From Mycoplasmatota bacterium (GTDB taxonomy: Bacteria; Bacillota_I; Bacilli_A; MAG-NZ), in the NCBI GenBank assembly GCA_018394315.1, contig CP074575.1:895501-959500 (forward strand): 64,000 bases of DNA, in the 5' to 3' direction. The first letter of the stretch is position 1. Every line of letters begins with the position of its first letter. The notes under the pieces were generated by a model. It was not told the origin of the DNA. It worked only from the letters and a program-made list of their open reading frames with translations, and did not search any database. A program made the position numbers and the translations under genes. Of the stretch, positions 31,913 through 40,585 are shown piece by piece.

Positions 31913-32842
31913 TTACCTCTTAATCATAAGTTTTAGATCATTGATTATTTTATGTACTTCGTCCCATGTTTTTACTTTTGCACCACATGCTCTACTATGA
32001 CCACCACCGCCATATTTCTTCGCGATTTCTACTACATCAATATTTCCCCGAAGTTCAACGTATATATCGTTATTATCCTCAGTAAATGTTACCCATATTG
32101 GAACATCTTTTATATTACTCATTAGATTTATTGTACCACTTTTTAATGTGTTTAAGTCAGTATTAAAACTTAATTGGTCAGTCTTGAAGAACTTAATATA
32201 CGCAATTCCGTCATCTATTACAAAATTTGACAATACGTATCCATTTAGTTTCTTTTCTTCATAAGTTGTTACATATAATTTCTTATATAAGTAATTAATG
32301 TCAATTCCGAATGAAATTAAATAACTTGCGAAATTGAATGTGTCAGCATCAACATTATTATATAAGAATCTTCCACTATCGGTTATTAATCCCATATAAA
32401 GTAGCTCTGCAGCGGTTTTGTTCATTTTTAATTCTGAATTCATACACAAATTGATAATTATAGAGCAACAACTTACCCTTTTATTATTTATATAATATAT
32501 GTCACCATAAGGGTTATCTTGGTTGTGATGATCTATATTGATTAAATAGTCGCCATTTTTGTATCTATCATCATCTATTAAATGTTCTGAGCCTGTATCA
32601 ACCACTATCACTAGTGCATTGTGATATGTATCATCTTCTACAACATCCATTTTGTCATTATAATCATACTTGGTAACACTTGATCCAACTGTATATACTT
32701 TTTTTTTCGGATATGTATTTTGAATTAGACTTTTTAGTCCTAGTTGACTTCCATATGCATCCATATCTGGGTGTTTGTGTCGGTGAATGATAATGGTCTT
32801 ATATTCTGCTATTTTATCTATTATTTTACTAAATATGCTCAT
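31913..32842 (-). CDS. DHH-family phosphoesterase (NrnA-like), diverged second copy
   Basis: This 309-aa protein is a paralogue of the gene just downstream. The same motifs are present in altered form: HRHKHPDMDAYGS replaces the RPDGD version, then VDTGSEH, INIDHHNQDNPYGD and GGGGHSRACG. All residues expected to bind the two metal ions appear to remain. Copy number two in tandem suggests a split of substrates, for example nano-RNA against pAp or cyclic dinucleotides. The ATG at 32842 has no good ribosome site of its own. A small upstream frame (32829-32906) with a strong site overlaps it, suggesting coupled translation. Confidence 0.88.
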   Translation of the reverse strand: MSIFSKIIDKIAEYKTIIIHRHKHPDMDAYGSQLGLKSLIQNTYPKKKVYTVGSSVTKYDYNDKMDVVEDDTYHNALVIVVDTGSEHLIDDDRYKNGDYLINIDHHNQDNPYGDIYYINNKRVSCCSIIINLCMNSELKMNKTAAELLYMGLITDSGRFLYNNVDADTFNFASYLISFGIDINYLYKKLYVTTYEEKKLNGYVLSNFVIDDGIAYIKFFKTDQLSFNTDLNTLKSGTINLMSNIKDVPIWVTFTEDNNDIYVELRGNIDVVEIAKKYGGGGHSRACGAKVKTWDEVHKIINDLKLMIKR

Positions 32843-32906
32843 TATAATCAATCGTTAAATTCAAAGTCACGTCCTTGTTTCTAAAAATCTTTAAGACAAT
32901 ATCCAT
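32829..32906 (-). CDS. Possible 25-aa upstream frame coupled to the DHH gene
   Basis: AAGGAGG stands 9 bases before an ATG that opens a 25-codon frame (MDIVLKIFRNKDVTLNLT...), ending in a TAG that overlaps the DHH start by 14 bases in another frame. The DHH gene lacks its own ribosome site, so this frame would deliver ribosomes to it. Not recognised; either a small protein or a leader peptide. Confidence 0.45.
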   Translation of the reverse strand: MDIVLKIFRNKDVTLNLTIDYNEHI

Positions 32907-33066
32907 TTGATTCTTCCTCCTTGTATGCATATCAATTATACCAAATAATACAAGATTATATAGAAATATTATTATTCTAAGAAGAGGTAATTATTTTCTT
33001 TTGACATAAAAATAATGTATAATTAGTAACAATCCTATCCTATTGACAATTTTTGGGGGTATAACT

Positions 33067-33903
33067 ATGAATATCGGAATCGTTGGACTAGGTCTTATTG
33101 GCGGAACTTATGCACAAAATCTAATCGAAAACCATAATGTCTATGGAATTGATATTAACAATGATTCTCTTTTATTTGCAGAAGAGTATGGGTATATTAC
33201 AAAAGGGTTTTTAGAACCAAGGGACATTTTAGGTAAATGTGATGTGGTTATTATATGTCTTTACCCGAATCAAATATACGATTTCGTGAAAGAAAACGAG
33301 GAGCATTTCAAATTAAACGCTGTTTTAACTGATGCATCTGGAATCAAAAGTAAATTAGTCGAAGAAGTAGAAGAAGTTTTAAGAGACGACTTGGATTTTG
33401 TTTTTGCGCATCCAGTTGCGGGAAGAGAGACTAAAGGGGTTCGTAATTCAGATAAATTAATATTTAGTAAAGGAAATTTTATTATTACTCCTACAAAAAG
33501 AAACAAGTTATCAAGTATAGAGTTAATTGAAAAATTAGCTAATGAGATAGGTTTTTTAAACGTTAATAAGTTATCTGCAAGTGAGCATGATGAAATAATT
33601 GCTTATACATCACAATTAACACATGTGATAGCGTTAGCTCTAGTAAATAGTGACGAGGAAAAATATAAGACTGAACTATTTATTGGAGATTCATACAAGG
33701 ATCTAACGAGAATAGCGAGTATTAATTCAGAGTTGTGGGGAGAGTTATTCTTTGGGAATAAGGAGTTTTTAGTGAATAAACTTGATCATTTTATTTCATA
33801 TCTTGAAAAATACCGTGACTGTTTAGTTAATAGAGATGAGTTGGAGATGAGTAAACTTATGGAAGAAGCTAGAATTAGATTAGGTAGAACTAATGAGAGT
33901 TAG
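33067..33903 (+). CDS. tyrA: Prephenate dehydrogenase
   Basis: The 278-aa protein has the NAD-binding start IGIVGLGLIGGTYAQNL and the TyrA pattern DVVIICLYPNQI, LTDASGIKSKLVEEV, FAHPVAGRETKGVRNSD and TSQLTHVIALALVNSD, where the His residues contact prephenate. It makes 4-hydroxyphenylpyruvate for tyrosine. No C-terminal ACT domain is present, so feedback by tyrosine through ACT is not expected. The start at 33067 follows GGGGG; an in-frame TTG at 33043 lies upstream of that site. It is the first gene of the aromatic operon and overlaps aroA by 11 bases. Confidence 0.92.
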   Translation: MNIGIVGLGLIGGTYAQNLIENHNVYGIDINNDSLLFAEEYGYITKGFLEPRDILGKCDVVIICLYPNQIYDFVKENEEHFKLNAVLTDASGIKSKLVEEVEEVLRDDLDFVFAHPVAGRETKGVRNSDKLIFSKGNFIITPTKRNKLSSIELIEKLANEIGFLNVNKLSASEHDEIIAYTSQLTHVIALALVNSDEEKYKTELFIGDSYKDLTRIASINSELWGELFFGNKEFLVNKLDHFISYLEKYRDCLVNRDELEMSKLMEEARIRLGRTNES

Positions 33904-35149
33904 AATATCACCATCATTTCTTAAAGGTCAAATCAAAATTCCTCCATCAAAAAGTTATTCTCATAGAGCGATAATTTGTGCTGCTTTATCAAATGGTAAA
34001 AGCATAATAAGTAATATTCAATTTAGCGATGATGTGTTAGCTACTATTAATGCACTAAAAGCAATTGATGCTAAGATTGAAGTTTTAGACGATAAACTTA
34101 TAATTCATGGTGTTGATGAAATAGTATTAAAAGATAAAATAGTTGATTGTAATGAATCAGGTTCTACTTTGAGATTTATTATCCCAATATTAGCTTTATC
34201 AGGCGAAAGGTTTTTAATAAATGGTAAGGAGAGTTTATTAACTCGGCCACTAGGCATTTATGAGGATATAATTAATGATTTATCAGGTACATTTTTAAAG
34301 AAAAATTCTATGATTGAAGTACAATGTGATTTTGTTTCAAAGGAGTACCATATTCCAGGAAATATTAGTTCACAGTTCATAAGTGGTCTTCTGTTCATTT
34401 TACCACTATTAAAAGGTGATTCAAAAATTATTATTAAAGATAAATTTGAATCGAAAAATTATGTTCTAATGACAATGCATATTTTAAAGAAATTTGGTAT
34501 TGAAATTAAAATAGAAGAAAATGTTATTAAGATAAAGGGTGAACAAAAATATAAGCCAAGTGATTATTATGTTGAGGGAGATTATTCACAACTCGCCTTT
34601 TTTGCAGTTGCGGGTGTTTTAAATGGTGATATTTCATGTTTAGGAATGAATCACAATTCTCTTCAAGGTGATATAGCCATCATTAAGACTTTAAAAGAAA
34701 TGGGTGCAAAGTTAGATATTATAGAGAATGGCTTTATCTTTAAGAAAAGTTTAACTTTAGGGAAAGAGATTGACATCACTCAAACTCCTGATTTAGGTCC
34801 AATACTTGCTTTGCTTGCTTCACTTAGCGTTGGAGTGACAATAATTAAGGGTACTGAAAGACTAAAAATAAAGGAATCAAATAGACTAATTACTACCTAT
34901 AATACTTTAAAAGAATTAGGTGTTGACATAAGAATAGATAATGATAATTTAATCATTAATGGTAAGAATGAATTAAGAGAAGCAATACTAAAAAGTTATA
35001 ATGATCATAGAATCGCGATGATGGGGAGTGTATCTTCAGTTAGGTCCTTAGGAGATGTTGTTATTGAAGATGCAGAAGCAATTAGTAAATCATATCCAGA
35101 TTTTTATTATGATTTAATGAAATTAGGTGCTAAAATTATTATAGAATAG
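33893..35149 (+). CDS. aroA: 3-phosphoshikimate 1-carboxyvinyltransferase (EPSP synthase)
   Basis: The 418-aa protein shows the EPSP synthase landmarks: IPPSKSYSHRAIICAALSNG at the N-terminus, NESGSTLRFIIPI near residue 85, LLTRPLGI, then SSQFISGLL, and ESNRLITTYNTLKELG and YNDHRIAMM near the C-terminus. It transfers enolpyruvate from PEP to shikimate-3-phosphate. A class II-like feature is the short GNISSQFISG region in place of the QVKS-type loops. The ATG lies inside the end of tyrA, so translation is coupled. The order tyrA-aroA-aroB-aroC continues with short gaps. Confidence 0.95.
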   Translation: MRVRISPSFLKGQIKIPPSKSYSHRAIICAALSNGKSIISNIQFSDDVLATINALKAIDAKIEVLDDKLIIHGVDEIVLKDKIVDCNESGSTLRFIIPILALSGERFLINGKESLLTRPLGIYEDIINDLSGTFLKKNSMIEVQCDFVSKEYHIPGNISSQFISGLLFILPLLKGDSKIIIKDKFESKNYVLMTMHILKKFGIEIKIEENVIKIKGEQKYKPSDYYVEGDYSQLAFFAVAGVLNGDISCLGMNHNSLQGDIAIIKTLKEMGAKLDIIENGFIFKKSLTLGKEIDITQTPDLGPILALLASLSVGVTIIKGTERLKIKESNRLITTYNTLKELGVDIRIDNDNLIINGKNELREAILKSYNDHRIAMMGSVSSVRSLGDVVIEDAEAISKSYPDFYYDLMKLGAKIIIE

Positions 35150-35162
35150 AGGATATGTAACT

Positions 35163-36158
35163 ATGAAGATTACTATTTATGCAAGTACGACTTATGATGT
35201 AATTATAAAACGTTCTATCTTAGATGAACTAGATAAGCATATTGATTGTACAAAGGAAACAGTTATTATAACTGATAATTTAATCCCAAAAGAATATGTC
35301 TCAAAAGTATCTTCATATTTTAATGCGCCTTTAGTAATTGAACTCCCTAGTGGAGAAAATACAAAGTCATTTGAGCACTATATTAATCTCATGACTAAGT
35401 TAGTAAATAAGAATGTAACTAGAGCTGTTCAAATAATTGCCTTAGGCGGTGGAGTGATAGGAGATTTATCAGGTTTTGTAGCTAGTACATTTATGCGTGG
35501 AGTCGACTTTATTCAAATTCCAACTACTCTTTTAGCACAGATTGATAGTAGTGTAGGTGGAAAGGTTGCTATTAATCATTTAAGGAAAAATATAATAGGT
35601 TCTTTCTACCAACCTAAAAAAGTAATTATTGACCCTGACACACTAAAAACATTAGAAGATAGACAATTTAACAACGGTGTAGCAGAGATGATTAAGTACG
35701 GATTAATCTATGATAAGAACTTATTTCGAAGAATATTAAACGAAGAAATAAAGAGTAACATTGAAGAATATATATATAGGTGCATAGAGATTAAAAGGGA
35801 TATCGTTGTTGAAGATGAAAGAGATTACGGGAGAAGACACATCTTGAATTTTGGTCACACAGTAGGGCATGCCGTTGAGGTGTTAAGCGATTATGGGTAC
35901 TTACACGGTGAAGCGATAAGCATTGGAATGGTAAGTGTAATTAATGATGAGAGAATTAAGAAAGAAGTTATAAAGGTTTTAAGAAAATATTCTCTGCCTA
36001 CTCACTCTAATTTTAATATTGAAGATATAATTGATAAAGTTAAGAACGATAAAAAAGCTATAAATGATAAAATAAAAATAGTTCTCCTAGATGATATAGG
36101 AAAAGGAAGAATCAAAGAGATTAGCATAAGTGAACTTAAGCAATATATTAGGATGTGA
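35163..36158 (+). CDS. aroB: 3-dehydroquinate synthase
   Basis: The 331-aa protein has the AroB motifs: ELPSGENTKSFEHY, ALGGGVIGDLSGFVASTFMRGVDFIQIPTTLLAQIDSSVGGKVAINH, FNNGVAEMIKYGLI and RHILNFGHTVGHAVE with the metal-binding His residues. It converts DAHP to 3-dehydroquinate using NAD+ and a divalent metal. It is slightly shorter than usual (about 350-360) because the C-terminal domain is compact. GAGGATATGTAACT precedes the ATG, 13 bases after aroA. Confidence 0.95.
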   Translation: MKITIYASTTYDVIIKRSILDELDKHIDCTKETVIITDNLIPKEYVSKVSSYFNAPLVIELPSGENTKSFEHYINLMTKLVNKNVTRAVQIIALGGGVIGDLSGFVASTFMRGVDFIQIPTTLLAQIDSSVGGKVAINHLRKNIIGSFYQPKKVIIDPDTLKTLEDRQFNNGVAEMIKYGLIYDKNLFRRILNEEIKSNIEEYIYRCIEIKRDIVVEDERDYGRRHILNFGHTVGHAVEVLSDYGYLHGEAISIGMVSVINDERIKKEVIKVLRKYSLPTHSNFNIEDIIDKVKNDKKAINDKIKIVLLDDIGKGRIKEISISELKQYIRM

Positions 36159-36162
36159 TTTT

Positions 36163-37215
36163 ATGAATAGTTTTGGAAAAGCCATAAGAGTAAATATATT
36201 TGGTGAATCCCACGGACAATTAATAGGGATTACAATCGATGGATTACCTTCTGGGATTAAGTTAGATCTTGATTATATTAAATCAGAACTTGATAAAAGA
36301 AGAAGCAAAACATCACTTACTACACCAAGAAGGGAAAGTGATGATTTTGAAATTGTCAGCGGGTATTTTAATGGCTTTACATCTGGTTCACCTCTTACCT
36401 TCTTAATAAAGAATAATGATGTTAGAAGTAGTGATTATGATAAATTTGTGTTAAGACCTTCACATGCAGATTTTACCGCATTTACAAAATATGATGGGTT
36501 TCAGGATTATAGAGGGGGAGGCCACTTTTCTGGACGGTTAACTGTGTGTATTACAATTATTGGAGCTATCGCTTTAAGTATTCTTAAAAGCAAGGGAATA
36601 GAAGTAAAATCACAAATTAAAGAAATAGGAGACTTTGTTAGTAGTAGTTTTCTAGAGATGGATGTTAATGAGATAAACAATAAAAAAGAAGTTCATGAGA
36701 AGGTTTATGAAATTGTCGATAAAGTGAAAAATAAACACGACTCAATCGGAGGAATAGTAGAGACCGCTATTTTAGGATTAAAAGCTGGAATAGGCGAACC
36801 TTTCTTTGACTCGGTTGAGAGCATATTATCTCATTTAGTTTTTTCTATACCAGGTATCAAAGGTATAGAATTTGGAAGGGGATTTGATTTTGCTCATTTA
36901 ACTGGAAGTGAAGCGAATGATGAATTAAAATATGAAGAGAAAATAATTACTGAAACTAACAATTCAGGAGGTATTAACGGAGGAATATCCAATGGAATGC
37001 CTATAATTGTAAGATCGGTTTTTAGACCTACTCCGACAATCGGAAAACCACAAAGATCTGTTAATTATAAAACTAAGGAGACTTTGAATGTTATCGGTAA
37101 AGGAAGACATGATCCTGCTATTATTTTAAGAGGATTTCATGTTGTTAATAGCATAATTGCTCTTGGAATTTTAGATTTGATTGTAAGAACTGAGGGTGTA
37201 AAATGGATAAGATAA
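36163..37215 (+). CDS. aroC: Chorismate synthase
   Basis: The 350-aa protein has the chorismate synthase signatures GESHGQLIGITIDGLPSG (signature 1), RPSHADFTAFTKY and YRGGGHFSGRLT (signature 2), and FRPTPTIGKPQRSVN near the end (signature 3 region). It uses reduced FMN to make chorismate from EPSP. There is no flavin reductase domain, so it needs an external FMN reductase. The ATG at 36163 follows GGATGTG and is preferred over one 33 bases upstream inside aroB. The stop overlaps the chorismate mutase start. Confidence 0.95.
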   Translation: MNSFGKAIRVNIFGESHGQLIGITIDGLPSGIKLDLDYIKSELDKRRSKTSLTTPRRESDDFEIVSGYFNGFTSGSPLTFLIKNNDVRSSDYDKFVLRPSHADFTAFTKYDGFQDYRGGGHFSGRLTVCITIIGAIALSILKSKGIEVKSQIKEIGDFVSSSFLEMDVNEINNKKEVHEKVYEIVDKVKNKHDSIGGIVETAILGLKAGIGEPFFDSVESILSHLVFSIPGIKGIEFGRGFDFAHLTGSEANDELKYEEKIITETNNSGGINGGISNGMPIIVRSVFRPTPTIGKPQRSVNYKTKETLNVIGKGRHDPAIILRGFHVVNSIIALGILDLIVRTEGVKWIR

Positions 37216-37448
37216 AGGAACTTAGAGATAAGATAGATAAAATTGATGAACAGATATTCAGACTTTTTGATGAACGTTTTAAAATAACAGCTGAAGTTGG
37301 TAGATATAAAAAAGATAAAGGTATTGAGGTAACTCATTCAAATAGAGAAGCTGATATCTTATCAAAAATAGGTAAATTTGAGTTTAATGAAGAAATTAAG
37401 GAGTTATATTGTATATTATTTGAGATAAGTAAAAGACAACAGAGGTAA
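37203..37448 (+). CDS. Chorismate mutase, monofunctional AroQ type
   Basis: The 81-aa protein is an all-helical AroQ-type chorismate mutase: LRDKIDKIDEQIFRLFDERFKITAEVGRYKKDKG, with the catalytic Arg and Lys on helix 1, and a C-terminal ISKRQQR helix end. It converts chorismate to prephenate, the substrate of the tyrA product made from the same operon. It is not fused to DAHP synthase or prephenate dehydratase. It overlaps the aroC stop by 13 bases and lies four bases before the fused aroE-aroK gene. Confidence 0.9.
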   Translation: MDKIKELRDKIDKIDEQIFRLFDERFKITAEVGRYKKDKGIEVTHSNREADILSKIGKFEFNEEIKELYCILFEISKRQQR

Positions 37449-37452
37449 TCAT

Positions 37453-38679
37453 ATGTTTTACTTAATAGGGAAGACTTTAAAACATAGTTTAAGTGAATTT
37501 ATTCATCAGAGATTGAGTTCGATAAATTATAAATGTTTAGAACTCGATTCACTCGATGACTTTTTCCTTGAGAAAAATTTTAAGGGACTAAATGTCACTA
37601 TCCCCTATAAAGAAGAAGTAATTAAATATTTAGATTTGATAGATGAAAAAGCTAATAAAATAGGAGCAGTTAATACAATAATAAACAATGATGGAATACT
37701 TACGGGGTTTAATACTGATTACGATGGATTTAAAGCTCTTTTAGTAAAAAACGAAATTAAGGTTAAAGACAAAAGAGTGTTAATTTTAGGTACAGGTGGA
37801 AGTAGCAAAACAGTAAGAGAAGTGTGTAAGGATTTAGAAGCGAGATCAATAACATTTTGTTCTCGTAGCAAGAAGAAAAATTGCCTTAGTTATGATGAAG
37901 TCGTAACCTTTGATTTTGAGCTTGTGATCAATACTACTCCTGTTGGAATGTCACCTAATAATGATTCCGATTTATTATTAGACCTAAATGAATTTGTGAG
38001 TTTAGAAACTGTCATCGATTTAATTTATAATCCATTGTCAACTAAATTACTCCTAAGTGCCAAAGAGAACATCAAAGTTGTAAATGGACTATATATGTTG
38101 GTTTATCAAGCTTACGCAGCTCATAAAAATTTCATAGAAGAAGAAATTAATATAGATATAATTGATGAGATATACTTAGAACTATTACATAATAATGTAA
38201 ACATAGTTCTAATAGGGATGCCGATGAGTGGTAAAAGTACTTATGGAAAACTCTTGAGTGATAAACTCAACATGGATTTTGTTGATATCGATAAAGAAAT
38301 CGTTAAAAGAGAAAAGGAAACTATTGTAGATATATTTAAAGATGGAGAAAGTTACTTTAGGGACATTGAAAGTCAAGTGGTTTTAGATATTGCTAAAATG
38401 CATAACTTAGTCATCTCGACAGGTGGAGGAGTAATAAAAAGAAAATCAAATATCGATGCCTTAAAGCAAAATGGTATTATCGTATTTTTGGACCGAGACT
38501 TAGATGAGATTTTAGACTCTGATAATTCAAATAGACCACTTATTACCGACAAACAATCTATTATTAATTTATACATAGAGAGAATCAATTTATATTATAA
38601 TTATGCTGACTTGATTTTAAAAAATCATCAACTTAGTAAGGAGGAGCTTTATGAGATTATTAATTCTAAATGGGCCTAA
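37453..38679 (+). CDS. Shikimate dehydrogenase-shikimate kinase fusion
   Basis: The single 408-aa frame joins two pathway enzymes. Residues 1-240 are AroE: GKTLKHSLSEFIHQRL at the shikimate site, LNVTIPYKEEVIKYLD with the catalytic Lys, GAVNTI, then the NADP motif LGTGGSSKTVREV. Residues 250-408 are AroK: the P-loop GMPMSGKST, DIDKEIVKRE, SYFRDIESQVV and STGGGVI. It would reduce 3-dehydroshikimate and phosphorylate shikimate. The junction has no stop, frameshift or start site, so it is a true fusion. Normal separate enzymes have about 270 and 170 residues; both halves are near full length. It overlaps aroQ by 29 bases. Confidence 0.9.
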   Translation: MFYLIGKTLKHSLSEFIHQRLSSINYKCLELDSLDDFFLEKNFKGLNVTIPYKEEVIKYLDLIDEKANKIGAVNTIINNDGILTGFNTDYDGFKALLVKNEIKVKDKRVLILGTGGSSKTVREVCKDLEARSITFCSRSKKKNCLSYDEVVTFDFELVINTTPVGMSPNNDSDLLLDLNEFVSLETVIDLIYNPLSTKLLLSAKENIKVVNGLYMLVYQAYAAHKNFIEEEINIDIIDEIYLELLHNNVNIVLIGMPMSGKSTYGKLLSDKLNMDFVDIDKEIVKREKETIVDIFKDGESYFRDIESQVVLDIAKMHNLVISTGGGVIKRKSNIDALKQNGIIVFLDRDLDEILDSDNSNRPLITDKQSIINLYIERINLYYNYADLILKNHQLSKEELYEIINSKWA

Positions 38680-39079
38680 TCTTAACATGCTTGGCTTAAG
38701 AGAACCAAATGTATATGGAAATAAAAATTATAGAGATTTAAAAAAGTATATAAAGAATTATTGTAAAAAGCATAATATTTCTGTTAAGATTATTCAAACA
38801 AATAACGAATCTAAATATTTAGCTAATATTCATAAAGCAAATTCTAGATATGACTATATCATTTTGAATCCTGGTGCATGGACCCATTATTCGTACTCTA
38901 TAAGGGATGCGATATCTTCTATAGATGTACCGTGTTATGAAGTGCATTTAACCGATATAAAAAATAGAGAAGATTTTAGAAAAATATCTGTGATAAGAGG
39001 TGTATGTGTTGATTCAGTTAAAGGACTGGGGTTTGATAGTTATACTAAAGCAATAAAAAAGATGAGGGATAAATTATGA
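38651..39079 (+). CDS. aroQ: 3-dehydroquinate dehydratase, type II
   Basis: The 142-aa protein is a type II dehydroquinase: LILNGPNLNMLGLREPNVYG, a Tyr-containing loop, then IHKANSRYDYIILNPGAWTHYSYSIRDAI and CYEVHLTDIKNREDFRK. The catalytic His in EVHLTD and the Arg and Tyr of the lid are present. The usual NHEG loop is here NNESKYLANIH, an altered form. It dehydrates 3-dehydroquinate to 3-dehydroshikimate. A strong AAGGAGG inside the kinase gene precedes the ATG. Confidence 0.92.
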   Translation: MRLLILNGPNLNMLGLREPNVYGNKNYRDLKKYIKNYCKKHNISVKIIQTNNESKYLANIHKANSRYDYIILNPGAWTHYSYSIRDAISSIDVPCYEVHLTDIKNREDFRKISVIRGVCVDSVKGLGFDSYTKAIKKMRDKL

Positions 39080-40089
39080 TAATTAAAGTAAGAGGACGTA
39101 GTAAGGAATCTGAGATTAATAGACTTAAAAAACATTTAAATGATAGTGGTTTTGAGTTACATGTTTCACAAGGAATAAATCATCTTATTATTGGTGTGAT
39201 TGGTGATACTGTAGCCTATGACACTAGGGGACTTTATGGTTTTGAATGTGTTGAAAGTGTAATAAGAATTCAAGAACCATATCGTCAAGCAAACATAAAA
39301 TTTAAGACATCTAAAACTATTGTTGATGTAGGTGGAGTAAGAGTTGGTGGGGATAAAATAATTCTTATAGCTGGACCTTGCTCTGTTGAATCTATGGATT
39401 CATTCATGAAAATCGCAGAGGAAGTGAATAAGCTTGGTGCTGATTGTATGCGAGGTGGCGCATACAAACCTAGAACTAGTCCATATGCTTTTCAAGGATT
39501 AGAGCTTGAAGGATTAAAGATAATGGATAAAGCTAAAGGTAAGTATAATATGCCAATTGTAAGTGAAATTATGTCAATGGATAAAATAGATGAGTTTGAA
39601 AAGTATGTTGACTTAGTACAAGTTGGTGCTAGAAATATGCAAAACTTTGAATTACTGAAAGCGTTAGGTAAAATCAGTAAACCAATTTTACTTAAACGCG
39701 GGTTTTCTAATACTGTTCAAGAATGGATAATGTCTGCTGAGTATATCCTTGCTAGTGGTAATCCAAATGTAATTCTTTGTGAAAGGGGAATAAGAACATT
39801 TGAAAATTATACTAGAAACACTCTAGATGTAAGTGCTATATTAGCTGCCAAGAGATTAACACATCTACCAATAATAGTAGATCCATCCCACGCAGCAGGT
39901 AGATGGGAATTAGTTGAAGATTTATCAAAGGCTGCGATTGCAGCAGGAGCCGATGGATTAATAATAGAAGTTCATACTAATCCTGAAGAAGCAATGAGTG
40001 ATGGAGCACAAAGTTTGAAACCGAGTAAATTCAAAGAGTTAATTAAATCATGCAGAAAAATCGCAAGTGCGGTTGAGAGGGACTTATAA
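39076..40089 (+). CDS. aroF: DAHP synthase (AroF type) with ferredoxin-like N-terminal domain
   Basis: The 337-aa protein joins a ferredoxin-like regulatory domain (residues 1-70, VRGRSKESEINRLKKHL...) to a catalytic TIM barrel starting IILIAGPCSVESMDSF. Catalytic segments include GGAYKPRTSPYAFQG, VGARNMQNFELL, LLKRGFSNTVQEW and IVDPSHAAGRWELV, with the metal-binding Cys, His and Glu. It condenses PEP and erythrose-4-phosphate, the first step of the pathway. This domain order is as in Thermotoga and Bacillota, where the N-terminal domain mediates inhibition by Tyr or Phe. Start and stop overlap the neighbours, so it is co-translated. Confidence 0.93.
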   Translation: MIIKVRGRSKESEINRLKKHLNDSGFELHVSQGINHLIIGVIGDTVAYDTRGLYGFECVESVIRIQEPYRQANIKFKTSKTIVDVGGVRVGGDKIILIAGPCSVESMDSFMKIAEEVNKLGADCMRGGAYKPRTSPYAFQGLELEGLKIMDKAKGKYNMPIVSEIMSMDKIDEFEKYVDLVQVGARNMQNFELLKALGKISKPILLKRGFSNTVQEWIMSAEYILASGNPNVILCERGIRTFENYTRNTLDVSAILAAKRLTHLPIIVDPSHAAGRWELVEDLSKAAIAAGADGLIIEVHTNPEEAMSDGAQSLKPSKFKELIKSCRKIASAVERDL

Positions 40090-40505
40090 TGTTTAAAGAA
40101 AAAGAGATTGAAGTAAGATACGCAGAAACAGATCAAATGGGTGTGGTTTATCATGGGAATTACGTAGTTTGGTATGATATTGGTAGAACTCACTTCTATG
40201 AAGACTTTGGTTTCAGTATGCAAGAAGATGATAAAAATGGATTAGTTTATCCAGTTAGAGATATTTCTATAAGATATTTGTCACCTGTTCGATTTGGTGA
40301 AAAGATAAAAGTAACTACGAAAATTCATAAGTTAAAGAAAGCTAGTACTATTTATTATCAAGAGATTGTAAATTTTGAAGGTGAATTAAAATCCACTTGT
40401 TACGTAACTGTTGCTGCAGTTGATAAAATAACTTTTAAACTAATGAGACTGAGCGAAGTTAGACCAGATATATATGAAAAATATTTAGAATACTATAAAG
40501 AATAA
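40089..40505 (+). CDS. YbgC-like acyl-CoA thioesterase (hotdog fold)
   Basis: The 138-aa protein is a 4HBT-type hotdog thioesterase. It shows EIEVRYAETDQMGVVYHGNYVVWYDIGRTHFYEDFG, with the Asp of TDQMG as likely catalyst, and SIRYLSPVRFGEKIKVTTKI. Such enzymes cleave 4-hydroxybenzoyl-CoA or short acyl-CoA thioesters. Its place as last gene of the aromatic operon, overlapping the aroF stop by one base, suggests that it acts on an aromatic or acyl-CoA intermediate, but this may also be chance. A perfect hairpin follows. Confidence 0.88.
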   Translation: MFKEKEIEVRYAETDQMGVVYHGNYVVWYDIGRTHFYEDFGFSMQEDDKNGLVYPVRDISIRYLSPVRFGEKIKVTTKIHKLKKASTIYYQEIVNFEGELKSTCYVTVAAVDKITFKLMRLSEVRPDIYEKYLEYYKE

Positions 40506-40535
40506 GATGACTTTTTTAAGTCATCTTACATTTAT
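40503..40535 (+). terminator. Terminator hairpin after the aromatic operon
   Basis: TAAGATGACTT and AAGTCATCTTA form an 11-bp perfect stem around a short T loop. The tail (CATTTAT) is weakly T-rich, so ending is likely but leaky. Confidence 0.6.
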
Positions 40536-40585
40536 AATGAAAAATACTGTATAATGTAACTTAGTATTGAATGTGAGTGGGGAAT

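Noticed and set aside
37453-38679. AroE-AroK fusion as an artefact of a missed stop
   Set aside because: The junction lies in a continuous helical linker with no stop-like codon one change away at an obvious site, no internal ribosome site, and both domains are full length. A read-level check is still listed in the findings.
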